Shown here piece by piece: positions 43,000 to 51,981 of a stretch of DNA of 64,000 nucleotides. The notes under the pieces are model-generated. The model had not been told where the DNA came from. It made no database searches and saw only the letters and a list, made by a program, of their open reading frames with translations. Each line of letters opens with the position of its first letter. Position 1 is the stretch's first letter. The translations under genes were made by a program, and so were the position numbers. Origin of the DNA: Flammeovirgaceae bacterium BBD 1991-12 (GTDB taxonomy: Bacteria > Bacteroidota > Bacteroidia > Cytophagales > Cyclobacteriaceae). The DNA is taken from NCBI GenBank assembly GCA_001657315.1, contig LYSV01000019.1, positions 1 to 64,000 on the forward strand. The letters are read 5' to 3'.

Positions 43000-44499
43000 T
43001 CAAGTGGTTTTGGCAGGCAAATTGTCTTTTTCCAATCTGAATACCACCAGGACAAAAACAAGCATTATGCCAAGATGAAAACTGGTGGCAAGTACCTGGC
43101 TGTCAATTTTCACAATCATGACCAGATAAGTGACGAGTGACGTAGCAGCTATATACATCAGCCCTTTCCATGTGGCATATGGTACGGGGTAATATTTCCT
43201 ACCCAGAAAGTAGCTGATAACCGTCATTGTACCATAGGCGATCAATGTCACCACAGCGCTGCCATGGAAGCCGTACACAGGGATAAGAAGGTAATTCAGC
43301 CCTATGGTAACTATGGCGCCAATGATGGTGATCCATGTCCCGTAGTAGGTTCTGTCTGTAAGCTTGTACCAAACGGACAGGTTGTAATAGATCCCAAAGA
43401 AGAGATTGGCCAGCAGCAGCACCGGCACCACATCGATCCCCCAGCGGTAGTCCTCCTGGCTTAGCAGGTATTGTAAAATGTCCAGATTTATACTTACGGA
43501 AAGCAGGGCAAAGCACCCGAAAATCACGAACCAGTGCATAACCTTGCTGAACAGCGCCGGAGAATTTTTATCAGCAGCCTGGGAAAAGAAAAAAGGCTCA
43601 GCGGCATAACGGAAGGCCTGTATGGCCAGCGACATAAAAATCGATAATTTGTACACGGCGCCGAACACCCCAAGCACCTCCAGGTTATTATACCCCGGAT
43701 ACAAACCTTCCGGCATCCAGTATTTAAGCGCTATGCGCGATAGCATTTCACTGGTGGCGTAGGCCAGTCCTGTGAACAGAATGGGGTACCCATAGATGAG
43801 CATAGGTTTGAGCAATGACCAGTTTATCCGGAGATTTACCCTTGCAAGCGGCTTCCAAAGAAGGATGAGGAGCAGTGCATTGGCAAGCAGATTGGACAGG
43901 AATACATACTCCACTCCAAATTCAGGATTGTAAATGATCTCTATGTATGGCCTGAGAGCTACAAGGTATTCTCCCTTGTAGATCGCACCGCAAAAGGTGA
44001 TGAAAAAGAGATTCAGGCCTATGTTCACTGCAATATTGATCAGCCGGGCCATGGCAAACTGTTTAGCCTTGTTTTCCAGCCGTAGTTTGGCAAAAGGAAT
44101 AGCCACAATGGCATCTATGGCAAAAATACCTGCCAGCCACTGGATGAAGTGTTCCTTGCCCGGGTAGTTGAGCAGCCCGGTGATAGGTGTTGCCAGTAAA
44201 AACAGCAGTGAGGAAAGGACAAGACTGGTAAGCAGGATGGAGGTAACAGCTGAGTTATAGATACTGCCCTCCCTGGCCTTGTCAGCAGAAGCAAAACGAA
44301 AATAGGCCGTCTCCAGCCCATAGGTGTAAATCACATTAAAAAAGGCGGCATAGGCATAAAGCTCGGTCACTACACCGTATTCTGAAGTGACGAACACGCG
44401 GGTATAATACGGTACCAACAGATAATTCAGCATTCTGCCCAGAATGCTGCTGGCGCCGTACAGGGCAGTATGTCCGGCTAACTTTTTGAGCTGCCCCAA
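43000..44499 (-). CDS. Wzx-type polysaccharide flippase, probable TTG start
   Basis: A hydrophobic protein with twelve to fourteen transmembrane helices of the MATE/PST flippase type (KKLAGHTALYGASSILGRML at the N-terminus). The frame runs to 44661, but residues before this point are hydrophilic and overlap the enoyl-CoA hydratase gene. A TTG at 44499, two bases after the hydratase stop and preceded by AGGCGAG, gives a 499-aa protein with normal family start; no ATG lies between. It would flip lipid-linked oligosaccharides across the inner membrane. The start is an inference. Confidence 0.85.
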   Translation of the reverse strand: MGQLKKLAGHTALYGASSILGRMLNYLLVPYYTRVFVTSEYGVVTELYAYAAFFNVIYTYGLETAYFRFASADKAREGSIYNSAVTSILLTSLVLSSLLFLLATPITGLLNYPGKEHFIQWLAGIFAIDAIVAIPFAKLRLENKAKQFAMARLINIAVNIGLNLFFITFCGAIYKGEYLVALRPYIEIIYNPEFGVEYVFLSNLLANALLLILLWKPLARVNLRINWSLLKPMLIYGYPILFTGLAYATSEMLSRIALKYWMPEGLYPGYNNLEVLGVFGAVYKLSIFMSLAIQAFRYAAEPFFFSQAADKNSPALFSKVMHWFVIFGCFALLSVSINLDILQYLLSQEDYRWGIDVVPVLLLANLFFGIYYNLSVWYKLTDRTYYGTWITIIGAIVTIGLNYLLIPVYGFHGSAVVTLIAYGTMTVISYFLGRKYYPVPYATWKGLMYIAATSLVTYLVMIVKIDSQVLATSFHLGIMLVFVLVVFRLEKDNLPAKTT

Positions 44500-44500
44500 A

Positions 44501-45286
44501 TTACTCGCCTTTGAATTCCGGTTTTCGCTTTTCAAGGAATGCGGTAGTCCCTTCCTTGAAATCGGAGGTTTTTGTGCAATGGGAAAAACTATTGGCTTCG
44601 GTCTGGTACCCGTTCTCGTCTGAAGAGTAAAAGGCATTGACACAATTGATGACCATGCCAATAGCCAGAGGTGCTTTTGCGATGATCTTGCCCATTATCT
44701 TATTGGACAGGGACATTAATTCTTCCTGATCTTCCACCATATGATTGACAAGTCCCAGCGTAAGCGCTTTCTCAGCCGGGATCATATCACCTGTCATCAT
44801 GAGTTCCAGTGCTTTGCCCTTGCCAATAAGCTGGGTGAGGCGCTGTGTACCACCATAACCGGGAATAATGCCCAGGTTCACTTCAGGTTGGCCAAATTTG
44901 GCATCCCTGGTAGCAATGCGTATATGACAGGCCATAACCAGTTCACAGCCTCCACCCAGGGCAAAACCGTTGATAGCTGCAATGACCGGCTTTTCACATT
45001 CTTCGATCATGGAAAAGATCTCCTGTCCGTTTTCAGCAAACTTGCGGGCATTCAGTTCATTGAGCTCTGCAATTTCCTTTATATCCGCACCGGCTACAAA
45101 AGCTTTTTCACCTGCACCTGTAAATATGGCTCCTCTGATCTCCTTATTGTTATATATCTCATCCATAACCGATCTGATCTCGGTCATGGTAGCACTGTTT
45201 AATGCATTCAGGCTTTCGGGTCTTGATATGGTAATGGTAAGAATACCTTCATTGAGGTTGGTTTGCAGATTGTTGTAGGAAGACAT
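44501..45286 (-). CDS. Enoyl-CoA hydratase/isomerase family protein
   Basis: The chosen ATG at 45286 (MSSYNNLQTNLN) gives the standard 261 aa; upstream extension to 45412 has no domain character. Crotonase-fold features: AFVAGADIKEI, the oxyanion-hole region ALGGGCELVMAC and the two catalytic glutamates E115 (GGGCE) and E135 (QPEVNLG). Having both glutamates indicates a true hydratase activity, adding water to trans-2-enoyl-CoA. It probably serves short-chain fatty acid or amino acid degradation. It is the first gene of the minus-strand envelope run, with no metabolic link to the flippase. Confidence 0.93.
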   Translation of the reverse strand: MSSYNNLQTNLNEGILTITISRPESLNALNSATMTEIRSVMDEIYNNKEIRGAIFTGAGEKAFVAGADIKEIAELNELNARKFAENGQEIFSMIEECEKPVIAAINGFALGGGCELVMACHIRIATRDAKFGQPEVNLGIIPGYGGTQRLTQLIGKGKALELMMTGDMIPAEKALTLGLVNHMVEDQEELMSLSNKIMGKIIAKAPLAIGMVINCVNAFYSSDENGYQTEANSFSHCTKTSDFKEGTTAFLEKRKPEFKGE

Positions 45287-45780
45287 TGCTTTCTTTTTGA
45301 TTGCACTCAAATATACAAGAGAATCAATAATGGTAAAAAAATGATTACATGACCATCGTTGGGATTTGTACTGTACCTGAATGAAAACGACAGGGATGAA
45401 CTGGCGAATCATTCATTTTCCAATGTTGTATTTATCCATGAAGAGGTAGTATTATAGATTATGAGCCTTGAATAGGGCAATATCAAACTGTGTAACGATT
45501 TGTTGCTGTTCGGGTAACTTGTTCATCATTACATAAAAGTATGCCATTCTTTTTGTTATGAATCTCTCCGTATTTGGCCTTCATTCCCCGGGCTACCTGT
45601 TGGGCAAAGAGTAAATTTTATATTAATTTGAGTTAAAATACTGATAATCATATATTTAAATTAAATACTTAGTACAATTTAGGTACTATCACGTATGTAA
45701 AAATTACTGTTTTTTGCTCTTACCATGAACCCTCTGCTTCTGCTAGATTTGCCGTATACAATAATTTAAAGTGTAAGGCA
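45287..45780. other. Divergent intergenic region, 494 bases
   Basis: Lies between the hydratase (minus) and the first sorting-domain protein (plus). A minus-strand stretch near 45490-45625 is open for about 43 codons (containing FAQQVARGMKAKYGEI) but has no start at the front and no recognised family; it could be a gene fragment. The AT-rich 45620-45720 part is a likely promoter area for the plus-strand gene. Confidence 0.5.
45744..45751 (+). promoter_or_regulatory. Candidate -7 element for the T9SS cargo gene
   Basis: TAGATTTG matches TAnnTTTG exactly, 29 bases before the ATG at 45781. The nearest upstream TTTG (45713-45716) is 27 bases away, longer than the usual 19, so only the -7 part is supported. 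Confidence 0.4.
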
Positions 45781-46959
45781 ATGAAGCGGTTGGTATTTTT
45801 GGTTTTATGTTCAGGCCTGATTTTTAGTGCAAAAGCACAAACACTAACTTCAAGCGGTAATTGGGATAACAGTGCTATCTGGAGTGGTAGCAATATAGGA
45901 GACAATATTTCGGAAGACGTTAGTTTCGATAATAATTTAGGTGTGGTTACTGTTCGTAACGGATTCAATTATACGGTTGGTTCCGTACAACAAAATAATG
46001 GCAATACCTTAACCATCAACAGCACCGGACAGCTCAATGTGGGCAGCTCTTCTGATCCAAAGGACTACAGCGTGGGTAACACTGGTGTGATCAATGTGGA
46101 TGGCACTCTGATCGTATGGGGCAAGTTATCTCCTGGAAACAGTCTGACCATGAACGTGACCGGTGCTCTGATCATCAAAGGTGATCTCGATATGGGAAAC
46201 AACGCCACGCTTACCATTTCCGGAGATGTTCAGATTGATGGAAGCCTGAAAGGAGGTAACGGTACGGCTGTGGAAGTACAAAGTGGTGGCAATGTGACGA
46301 TCGGGCAGGATATAGATGTGGGCAACGGATCGTCACTGACTGGTACTGGTTCTATGTCATATGCTGGCTCTTGCAGTGACAGTGGTAGTGGTTTTTGCAC
46401 AGGAGGCCCACTACCTGTTGAATTGGTGTATTTTATTCGTGAACACCTGGATGACAAGGTTCTCCTCAAGTGGCGGACCGCTTCTGAAGAAAACAATGAC
46501 TTTTTTACCATTGAACGATCCACAGACGGCAAGACCTATGAAGCGATCGGGACTGTACAGGGTGCCGGGACAAGTTTTTCAGCAATCAATTATCAGTTCC
46601 ATGATACTGATCCCCTGTTTGGCCAGAGCTACTACCGACTGAAACAAACAGACTACGATGGCAATTATGAATATTTTGGACCTGTATCCGTTTATTTCAC
46701 TCAGGTGGATATATCTAAAGTATCTGTCTATCCTAACCCTGCCAGAGTGGGTGCATCCATCCACATTCTCACGGGAGCAGATGATAAGGAAAGTATCGAT
46801 TTGAAGATCTTTAACCTGCAGGGACATATTATTCATAAAAGCAAACTATCAGGATATGCATCTTCCATACCTCTGAGGGATAATGTCAGGTCAGGGGTGT
46901 ATATGGTACAGGTTACAGTGGGTAATGTTCAAAAGACTGCCCGATTGATCGTTCAGTAA
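45781..46959 (+). CDS. Secreted protein with type 9 secretion C-terminal sorting domain (paralog 1)
   Basis: A 392-aa protein: signal peptide 1-20 (FSAKAQ), a region of repeated short beta-strands (21-205) with regular GALIIKGDLDMGNNATLTI-like units suggesting a right-handed beta-helix, then a fixed domain from LPVELVYF (about 212) through KWRTASEENNDFFTIERS to SYYRLKQTDYDGNYEYFGP, and a C-terminal type 9 sorting domain (about 310-392, starting VYPNPARVG and ending ARLIVQ). It should be exported through SprA/Sov and anchored to or released from the surface. The strand-repeat region probably binds a polysaccharide or adhesion target (inference). It shares its C-terminal half with the next gene. 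Confidence 0.92.
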   Translation: MKRLVFLVLCSGLIFSAKAQTLTSSGNWDNSAIWSGSNIGDNISEDVSFDNNLGVVTVRNGFNYTVGSVQQNNGNTLTINSTGQLNVGSSSDPKDYSVGNTGVINVDGTLIVWGKLSPGNSLTMNVTGALIIKGDLDMGNNATLTISGDVQIDGSLKGGNGTAVEVQSGGNVTIGQDIDVGNGSSLTGTGSMSYAGSCSDSGSGFCTGGPLPVELVYFIREHLDDKVLLKWRTASEENNDFFTIERSTDGKTYEAIGTVQGAGTSFSAINYQFHDTDPLFGQSYYRLKQTDYDGNYEYFGPVSVYFTQVDISKVSVYPNPARVGASIHILTGADDKESIDLKIFNLQGHIIHKSKLSGYASSIPLRDNVRSGVYMVQVTVGNVQKTARLIVQ

Positions 46960-47301
46960 ATCCGTCCAATAGAGGTTTTATTTTTGAGTTGAATGTACAA
47001 TGTCACAGATATTACCTGACAGGCATATTTGTGGCATGTTTCCTTGATGAAAGTAGTGTAGGTTTTTTTCAAAATTATCCGACTTCTCTGGCCATTGTAT
47101 TTTATTCCTGCCAGAAATGTATTTGAGTTAAGATGGCTCATTAATTCCACGGCCATTGAGCCATAAATTGAAAATCACCAGTGCTAAAAATCCACAGCTA
47201 CTCCGGACAAAATAAATTATAACAATTTAAAGGTTCCATATGTTCTTCCCAAGCACAGGAAGTGCTTGCTTGAAATATTATAACTCTTGAATGCCGAACA
47301 T
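46960..47301. other. Intergenic gap between the two T9SS cargo genes
   Basis: About 342 bases. The only structured element I see is a short hairpin at 47250-47268 (CAAGCAC/GTGCTTG, 5-base loop), 33 bases before the next start, listed separately. No gene and no clear terminator with a T-run after the first cargo gene. Confidence 0.45.
47250..47268 (+). promoter_or_regulatory. Hairpin in the presumed leader of the second T9SS cargo gene
   Basis: CAAGCAC (47250-47256) and GTGCTTG (47262-47268) are perfect complements with a 5-base loop AGGAA, which itself resembles a Shine-Dalgarno core. The end is 33 bases before the ATG at 47302. It could affect translation or serve as an operator; no counterpart is seen before the first cargo gene. 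Confidence 0.3.
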
Positions 47302-48363
47302 ATGAACAGATCTTTACTTGTTTTCGTGTCAGTTGTTTTTTTCACTTTAAGGCTTGACGCCCAAACGTGTCAGACGAATGCTACCACTACCAATTTCTTT
47401 ACAACGTGTGATGGAGGACCCTCATACAACGACCCGGACGATTACACCATTCGTATCAGGAACGGTGAAACGATGATCATCAACGGTGACGTCACGATCA
47501 CGGGTACATTAACTATCAACATGCTGGGAGCCTCAGCCCTGGTCATTGTACAATCACCTCATACTCTCGAGGCCGGAAACATCATTTTCACAGGGAGTGC
47601 CACTACAGGAAAAGTGCTTGAGGTCGATGGCGCCATTACAGTGGATCAAACGCTGGATTTTGGAGATTTCAATGTAGATGTAGATGGATCCGGCTCCATA
47701 GATGCCATGACTATCGACAATGCCGATAATGTTGACTGTTCCGGTGATGGAGATTGCCCCACGATCACGTCGACAAGCTGCGATGACGGAGCAAGTGGCA
47801 CCTTTTGTAATGATGTTTTGCCTATTGAGCTTACTTTTTTCAGGGCAGTACCTACGGGCTCAAATGTGGAACTAAAATGGCAGACCGCTTCAGAGGAAAA
47901 CAATGATTTCTTTACCATAGAACGGTCCGCGGATGCAAGGCAGTATGAGGTAATGGCAACCCTGAACGGCGCAGGGACCAGCTTAAGCAGTATTGACTAC
48001 GTCTTTCGAGACACAAATCCTGTTTTCGGCACGTCCTACTATCGGTTGAAACAGACAGATTTCGATGGCAGGTATGAATATTTCGGACCGATCTCGGTTT
48101 TCTTCACACAGGTAGACGCCTCCTTGATAAAGATCTTTCCCAATCCAGTGGAACCGGGGCAGCCCGTGAAGGTCATTACAGGTGCTGATGATAACGAACC
48201 TGTGGGGGTCAGAGTGCTTGATCCTCAGGGGAAGATGCTCTACCGGAGCAGGACAAGTGGTTCTGTATCTTCCGTTTTGCTTCCCAATTTCTCGCCCGGC
48301 ATATACCTTGTTGAGGTTACCGCCGGTGGCCTGAAAAAAATGAAACGTCTAAGCATTCAGTAG
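47302..48363 (+). CDS. Secreted protein with type 9 secretion C-terminal sorting domain (paralog 2)
   Basis: The ATG at 47302 (MNRSLLVFVSVV) gives 353 aa with a signal peptide ending LRLDAQ; a TTG 15 bases earlier is in frame but would add five hydrophilic residues in front. The N-terminal region (21-170) contains short strand repeats different from those of paralog 1 and three Cys-Asp pairs (NVDCSGDGDCP, SCDDGASGTFC). The C-terminal half from LPIELTFF on closely matches paralog 1 (KWQTASEENNDFFTIERS, SYYRLKQTDFDGRYEYFGP) and ends in the sorting domain (FPNPVEPG...LSIQ). The last 15 bases overlap the end of the convergent threonine dehydrogenase gene. Confidence 0.9.
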   Translation: MNRSLLVFVSVVFFTLRLDAQTCQTNATTTNFFTTCDGGPSYNDPDDYTIRIRNGETMIINGDVTITGTLTINMLGASALVIVQSPHTLEAGNIIFTGSATTGKVLEVDGAITVDQTLDFGDFNVDVDGSGSIDAMTIDNADNVDCSGDGDCPTITSTSCDDGASGTFCNDVLPIELTFFRAVPTGSNVELKWQTASEENNDFFTIERSADARQYEVMATLNGAGTSLSSIDYVFRDTNPVFGTSYYRLKQTDFDGRYEYFGPISVFFTQVDASLIKIFPNPVEPGQPVKVITGADDNEPVGVRVLDPQGKMLYRSRTSGSVSSVLLPNFSPGIYLVEVTAGGLKKMKRLSIQ

Positions 48364-49296
48364 TTCTCCAAGACCAGCCAGAATGGTTTCGGTCATTTTC
48401 TTCAGTCCGTAGTCAGGCTGCCAGTTCCAATCTGTTCTGGCCTGCGAATCATCAATAGAATCAGGCCACGAATCAGCGATTTCCTGTCTGAAATCCGGAG
48501 CATAATGAATAGAAAAATCACCCAGATGTTTTTTAATCTCAAGTGCTATCTCCTCCGGTGAAAAGGACAACGCACCAACATTGTAGCTGGATCGTACTTT
48601 GATGCTGGCATGATCCGCTTCCATGATCTCAATAGTGGCGCGGATCGCGTCATCCATGTACATCATGGGCAGGTAGGTGTTCGGTCTCAGAAAACATTCA
48701 TAGTTGCCCTTTTCAATAGCCTTGTAGAAAATATCCACAGCATAATCCGTTGTACCTCCACCAGGTTTTGCTTTGTAGCCGATCAGGCCAGGATAGCGCA
48801 GGCTTCTTACATCTACCCCATATTTCTCAAAGTAGTATTCGCACCACCTCTCCCCTGCCAGCTTGCTGATCCCGTAGATGGTGTTGGGGTCCATTACAGT
48901 GTTTTGAGGTGTATTTTGTTTCGGTGTATTAGGGCCAAACACGGCGATAGAACTGGGCCAGTAAATCTTTTCGAGCTGCTTTTCTCTTGCCAGTTCCAGC
49001 ACATTTATGAGGCTATCCATATTCAGTTGCCAGGCAAATTTCGGATTGGACTCCCCTTTCGCGGAGAGAATAGCGGCCAGGTGGTAGATCTGTTGTATGT
49101 TGTGAACGTTTACGATCCGCCCCAGTTCTTTTCCGTTCAGTACATCAAGCTGCTCGAAAGGCCCGTCAGACAAAGGCCCCTGAGGTTTACGGATATCCGC
49201 CGCTATGACATTGTCTGTCCCATGAATATTTCTCAGCGCCAGAGTGAGCTCAGAACCTAACTGTCCGAAAGCGCCGATCACCAAAACCTTGCTCAT
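48349..49296 (-). CDS. Epimerase-type L-threonine 3-dehydrogenase (SDR extended)
   Basis: A 315-aa extended short-chain dehydrogenase. The NAD-binding GAFGQLGSEL lies at the N-terminus; S-Y-K catalysis is represented by SSIAVFGP and YGISK (tyrosine and lysine spaced three apart). The sequence fits the Bacteroidota UDP-galactose-epimerase-like threonine dehydrogenase, which oxidises L-threonine to 2-amino-3-ketobutyrate. The next gene but one, in the opposite direction across a 203-base spacer, is Kbl, which uses that product, so the divergent pair forms a threonine-to-glycine pathway. The stop is within the convergent cargo gene. Confidence 0.88.
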   Translation of the reverse strand: MSKVLVIGAFGQLGSELTLALRNIHGTDNVIAADIRKPQGPLSDGPFEQLDVLNGKELGRIVNVHNIQQIYHLAAILSAKGESNPKFAWQLNMDSLINVLELAREKQLEKIYWPSSIAVFGPNTPKQNTPQNTVMDPNTIYGISKLAGERWCEYYFEKYGVDVRSLRYPGLIGYKAKPGGGTTDYAVDIFYKAIEKGNYECFLRPNTYLPMMYMDDAIRATIEIMEADHASIKVRSSYNVGALSFSPEEIALEIKKHLGDFSIHYAPDFRQEIADSWPDSIDDSQARTDWNWQPDYGLKKMTETILAGLGELLNA

Positions 49297-49487
49297 AAAA
49301 GTACTGTTCTGCTATGTGTCGCGAAATTACTGATTTCAAAATTCCCAGACCAAATCGAAAACGATTGAAATGTATGAATACCTTTTTTTTGTGGAAAATT
49401 AACTACAGTCTATAATACAAGATGACAATGCCTTGGAACGCTCTAAAACAAAATAGTTGGTTCTCCCTATAATTTCCCTGTAGCTGC

Positions 49488-49495
49488 TATATTTG
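49488..49495 (+). promoter_or_regulatory. Candidate -7 element for the kbl operon
   Basis: TATATTTG matches TAnnTTTG exactly and ends only 4 bases before the ATG at 49500. If used, transcription would begin at or next to the start codon, so the message would be leaderless. No good -33 TTTG at the usual spacing was found. Confidence 0.4.
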
Positions 49496-49499
49496 CCTC

Positions 49500-49805
49500 A
49501 TGGATTGGGATGAATTTTTGACCCTTAAAAAAATTGACAGTGCTGCCTTTAAGGAAAGTGAACCTGAGCTGTGGTCAGACTGGCGGGCACTTTTCGGGCA
49601 GATGCATCCCAAAAGCTTCACGGCGCAAAAGCTGTACCTGATAAATCCTGTACGGAGAAAGTATCCGCTGAAGGAGGAGGTGAGCAAGCCTGCTGTGGCC
49701 AAAAAGGTGGCAAGACCGGTGGTAAAGACGACCAAGCCGAACGTTCAGGCAAAGCCAAAGGTCAACCCGGCCAAACCTGTAGTAAAAAGACCAAAAATCA
49801 ACTAA
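49500..49805 (+). CDS. Small conserved-looking protein with Lys/Pro/Val-rich tail, upstream of kbl
   Basis: A 101-aa protein I cannot assign. The first 57 residues are a mixed, folded-looking segment rich in Trp and acidic residues ([37 protein letters not shown]). From residue 58 the chain becomes a basic low-complexity tail of Lys, Pro and Val ([14 protein letters not shown]). Such tails occur in nucleic-acid-binding or ribosome-associated proteins (family knowledge, not specific). The gene ends 2 bases before the kbl start, so the two are translationally linked. Confidence 0.7.
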   Translation: MDWDEFLTLKKIDSAAFKESEPELWSDWRALFGQMHPKSFTAQKLYLINPVRRKYPLKEEVSKPAVAKKVARPVVKTTKPNVQAKPKVNPAKPVVKRPKIN

Positions 49806-49807
49806 GC

Positions 49808-51007
49808 ATGTACGATACCTTGAAGCCGAAACTAGAGACGGAATTATCTTCTATAGAGGAGGCTGGACTTTTCAAAAAAGAACGCGTCATAACCACACCT
49901 CAGGGAGCGGATATTAAAACATCCGATAGCAGGGAGGTCATTAACTTTTGCGCGAACAATTACCTGGGACTTTCCTCTCATCCCAGAGTGGTCGAGGCAG
50001 CAAAAAAAGCGATCGACACCCACGGTTATGGCATGTCTTCTGTACGGTTTATCTGCGGCACACAGGATATCCACAAGGAACTGGAGCAAAAGATCTCCGA
50101 CTTTTTGGGCATGGAAGACACGATCCTGTATGCTGCGGCCTTTGATGCAAACGGAGGGGTATTTGAACCTTTGTTCGGTCCTGAAGATGCGATCATATCT
50201 GATGCGTTGAACCATGCTTCAATTATAGATGGGGTAAGGCTGTGCAAGGCGATGCGCTACAGGTACCAGCACAATGATATGGGGGATCTGGAAAAGCAAC
50301 TGCAAGCAGCCAAGGAGGCGGGTGCAAAGCAAAAGATCATAGTGACAGACGGTGTTTTCTCCATGGACGGCACCATCGCTCAGCTCGATAAGATCTGTGA
50401 TCTGGCAGACAGGTACAACGCACTGGTAATGACGGACGAATGTCACTCCACAGGCTTTATGGGAAAGACCGGACGGGGTGTTCACGAATACAGGGATGTG
50501 ATGGGAAGAGTAGATATCATCACTGGAACACTCGGGAAAGCCCTGGGGGGAGCTTCTGGCGGATTTACCTCGGCACGCAGGGAGATTGTTGAATTACTCC
50601 GTCAAAGATCACGTCCCTACCTGTTTTCGAATACTCTGGCACCATCTATAACAGGTGCTTCAATAGCGGTAATAGACATGCTGAGCGAAACGACGGAATT
50701 AAGGGACAAACTGGAAAGTAATACACAATACTTCCGTTCGGAAATGACAAAGGCGGGATTTGATATCAAACCCGGAGAGCATCCTATTGTTCCTATCATG
50801 TTGTATGATGCTCCACTATCCCAAAAATTTGCAGATGCCCTTCTTGAAAAGGGAATATATGTGATTGGATTCTTTTATCCGGTAGTCCCCAAAGGGCAGG
50901 CCAGGATAAGAGTACAGATATCAGCCGGTCATGAGCAGCACCACCTGGACAAGGCCATTCAGGCATTTACTGAGGTAGGGAAAGAGCTGGGTGTTGTAGG
51001 TGGTTGA
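49808..51007 (+). CDS. kbl: Glycine C-acetyltransferase (2-amino-3-ketobutyrate CoA ligase)
   Basis: A 399-aa PLP enzyme of the alpha-oxoamine synthase family. Visible are [18 protein letters not shown]210 and H213 in TDECHSTG, and the Schiff-base lysine K244 in [12 protein letters not shown]. It cleaves 2-amino-3-ketobutyrate with CoA to glycine and acetyl-CoA in the cytoplasm. The ATG at 49808 follows the small protein gene by 2 bases; the frame stays open upstream but only as a shadow of that gene. With the divergent dehydrogenase it completes threonine degradation. Confidence 0.96.
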   Translation: MYDTLKPKLETELSSIEEAGLFKKERVITTPQGADIKTSDSREVINFCANNYLGLSSHPRVVEAAKKAIDTHGYGMSSVRFICGTQDIHKELEQKISDFLGMEDTILYAAAFDANGGVFEPLFGPEDAIISDALNHASIIDGVRLCKAMRYRYQHNDMGDLEKQLQAAKEAGAKQKIIVTDGVFSMDGTIAQLDKICDLADRYNALVMTDECHSTGFMGKTGRGVHEYRDVMGRVDIITGTLGKALGGASGGFTSARREIVELLRQRSRPYLFSNTLAPSITGASIAVIDMLSETTELRDKLESNTQYFRSEMTKAGFDIKPGEHPIVPIMLYDAPLSQKFADALLEKGIYVIGFFYPVVPKGQARIRVQISAGHEQHHLDKAIQAFTEVGKELGVVGG

Positions 51008-51075
51008 TCGTTGATTGCTGTTTGTTGTTGGTTCATGGTTGGTTAGTTTACCATCAACCATTTACAATCAACGAT
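51007..51075. repeat. Nested inverted repeats between convergent kbl and cdaA
   Basis: ATCGTTGATTG (51007-51017) pairs perfectly with CAATCAACGAT (51065-51075); inside, ATGGTTG (51035-51041) pairs with CAACCAT (51055-51061). The whole forms a nested hairpin in the space between two convergent genes, as expected for a bidirectional terminator, but there is no T-run. Confidence 0.6.
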
Positions 51076-51963
51076 TCACGCTCCTGCCTTTACTTCGCTT
51101 CCTATGGCTTCTGATGTTTTGGCCTCTTCTTTTGAGCCTTCCTCTACTTCGCGCAGGTTGCGCCGCACATCGGTCAGGTAGTCGTTGATCAGCTTACGTA
51201 GTTCCAGTGGGGATAGATTGTGGGACAGTTTTCCGTTCCTGGCAATAGAGAACTGTCCTGTTTCTTCGGATACCACCAACACCATGGTGTCAGTTACTTC
51301 ACTCATGCCCAGGGCTGCCCTGTGTCTTAGCCCAAACTGAGCAGAAAGATTCTCCGTTTCAGATACGGGCAGTACGCAGCGTGCTGCCTTTATTTTTCCA
51401 CGGTAAACGACCACCGCTCCGTCATGAAGCGGGCTGTTCTTGTTGAATATTGCCATAAGCAGGCGCTTTGACAGGAAGGCATCAATAATATCACCGGACT
51501 CAGCATAAAATTTTAATTCCGAGTCCCTTGAGAAGACGATCAGGGCTCCGGTATTGGTACCTCCCAGGGTTTTAACGGCCTCTATTACCGGGGTGATGTT
51601 GAAAGCCTCACGCTCTTCCTTTTTCTTCCACACCAGCAGATTTTTCAAAAAGCTATCCTTGTTGAAGTCCGTGGTCTTACCGATCAGCAGCAAAAACTTA
51701 CGGATCTCCGGCTGAAAGAGAATGATGGCGGCCAGCACCCCGAGGCCCATGAACTGGCCCAGAATAAGCCCCAGCAGCTCCATCTGAGCAGCTCTGACGA
51801 TAAGGTAGAACAGGTATAACGACAGGATCCCGAGGAAGATATTTACGGCAACACTTCCTCTCATCAGTTTATATATCTGATACAGCAGTATGCTTACCAA
51901 CAGGATATCGATGATATCCACCCAACTGACTTCCAGAAACCCTATGCTAAATAAAAATATCAC
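51076..51963 (-). CDS. cdaA: Diadenylate cyclase CdaA
   Basis: A 295-aa enzyme with three N-terminal transmembrane helices (about 12-85), a short linker and a DisA_N/DAC domain (about 120-250). The catalytic motifs are intact: DGA at 181-183 (PLHDGAVVVY) and RHR at 213-215 (GLRHRAALG). It makes cyclic di-AMP from two ATP on the cytoplasmic face of the membrane. Its CdaR partner, common in Firmicutes, is absent. It lies 18 bases downstream of folP, a pairing I recall as conserved in Bacteroidota. Confidence 0.95.
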   Translation of the reverse strand: MIFLFSIGFLEVSWVDIIDILLVSILLYQIYKLMRGSVAVNIFLGILSLYLFYLIVRAAQMELLGLILGQFMGLGVLAAIILFQPEIRKFLLLIGKTTDFNKDSFLKNLLVWKKKEEREAFNITPVIEAVKTLGGTNTGALIVFSRDSELKFYAESGDIIDAFLSKRLLMAIFNKNSPLHDGAVVVYRGKIKAARCVLPVSETENLSAQFGLRHRAALGMSEVTDTMVLVVSEETGQFSIARNGKLSHNLSPLELRKLINDYLTDVRRNLREVEEGSKEEAKTSEAIGSEVKAGA

Positions 51964-51981
51964 CTGTGTCTTTTTGCTTAT

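Noticed and set aside
45490-45625. Open minus-strand stretch containing FAQQVARGMKAKYGEI
   Set aside because: Only about 43 codons, stop directly in front, no recognisable family; recorded only as a possible gene fragment.
48610-49260. 216-codon frame opposite to threonine dehydrogenase
   Set aside because: Antisense shadow; the dehydrogenase on the other strand is full length with intact motifs.
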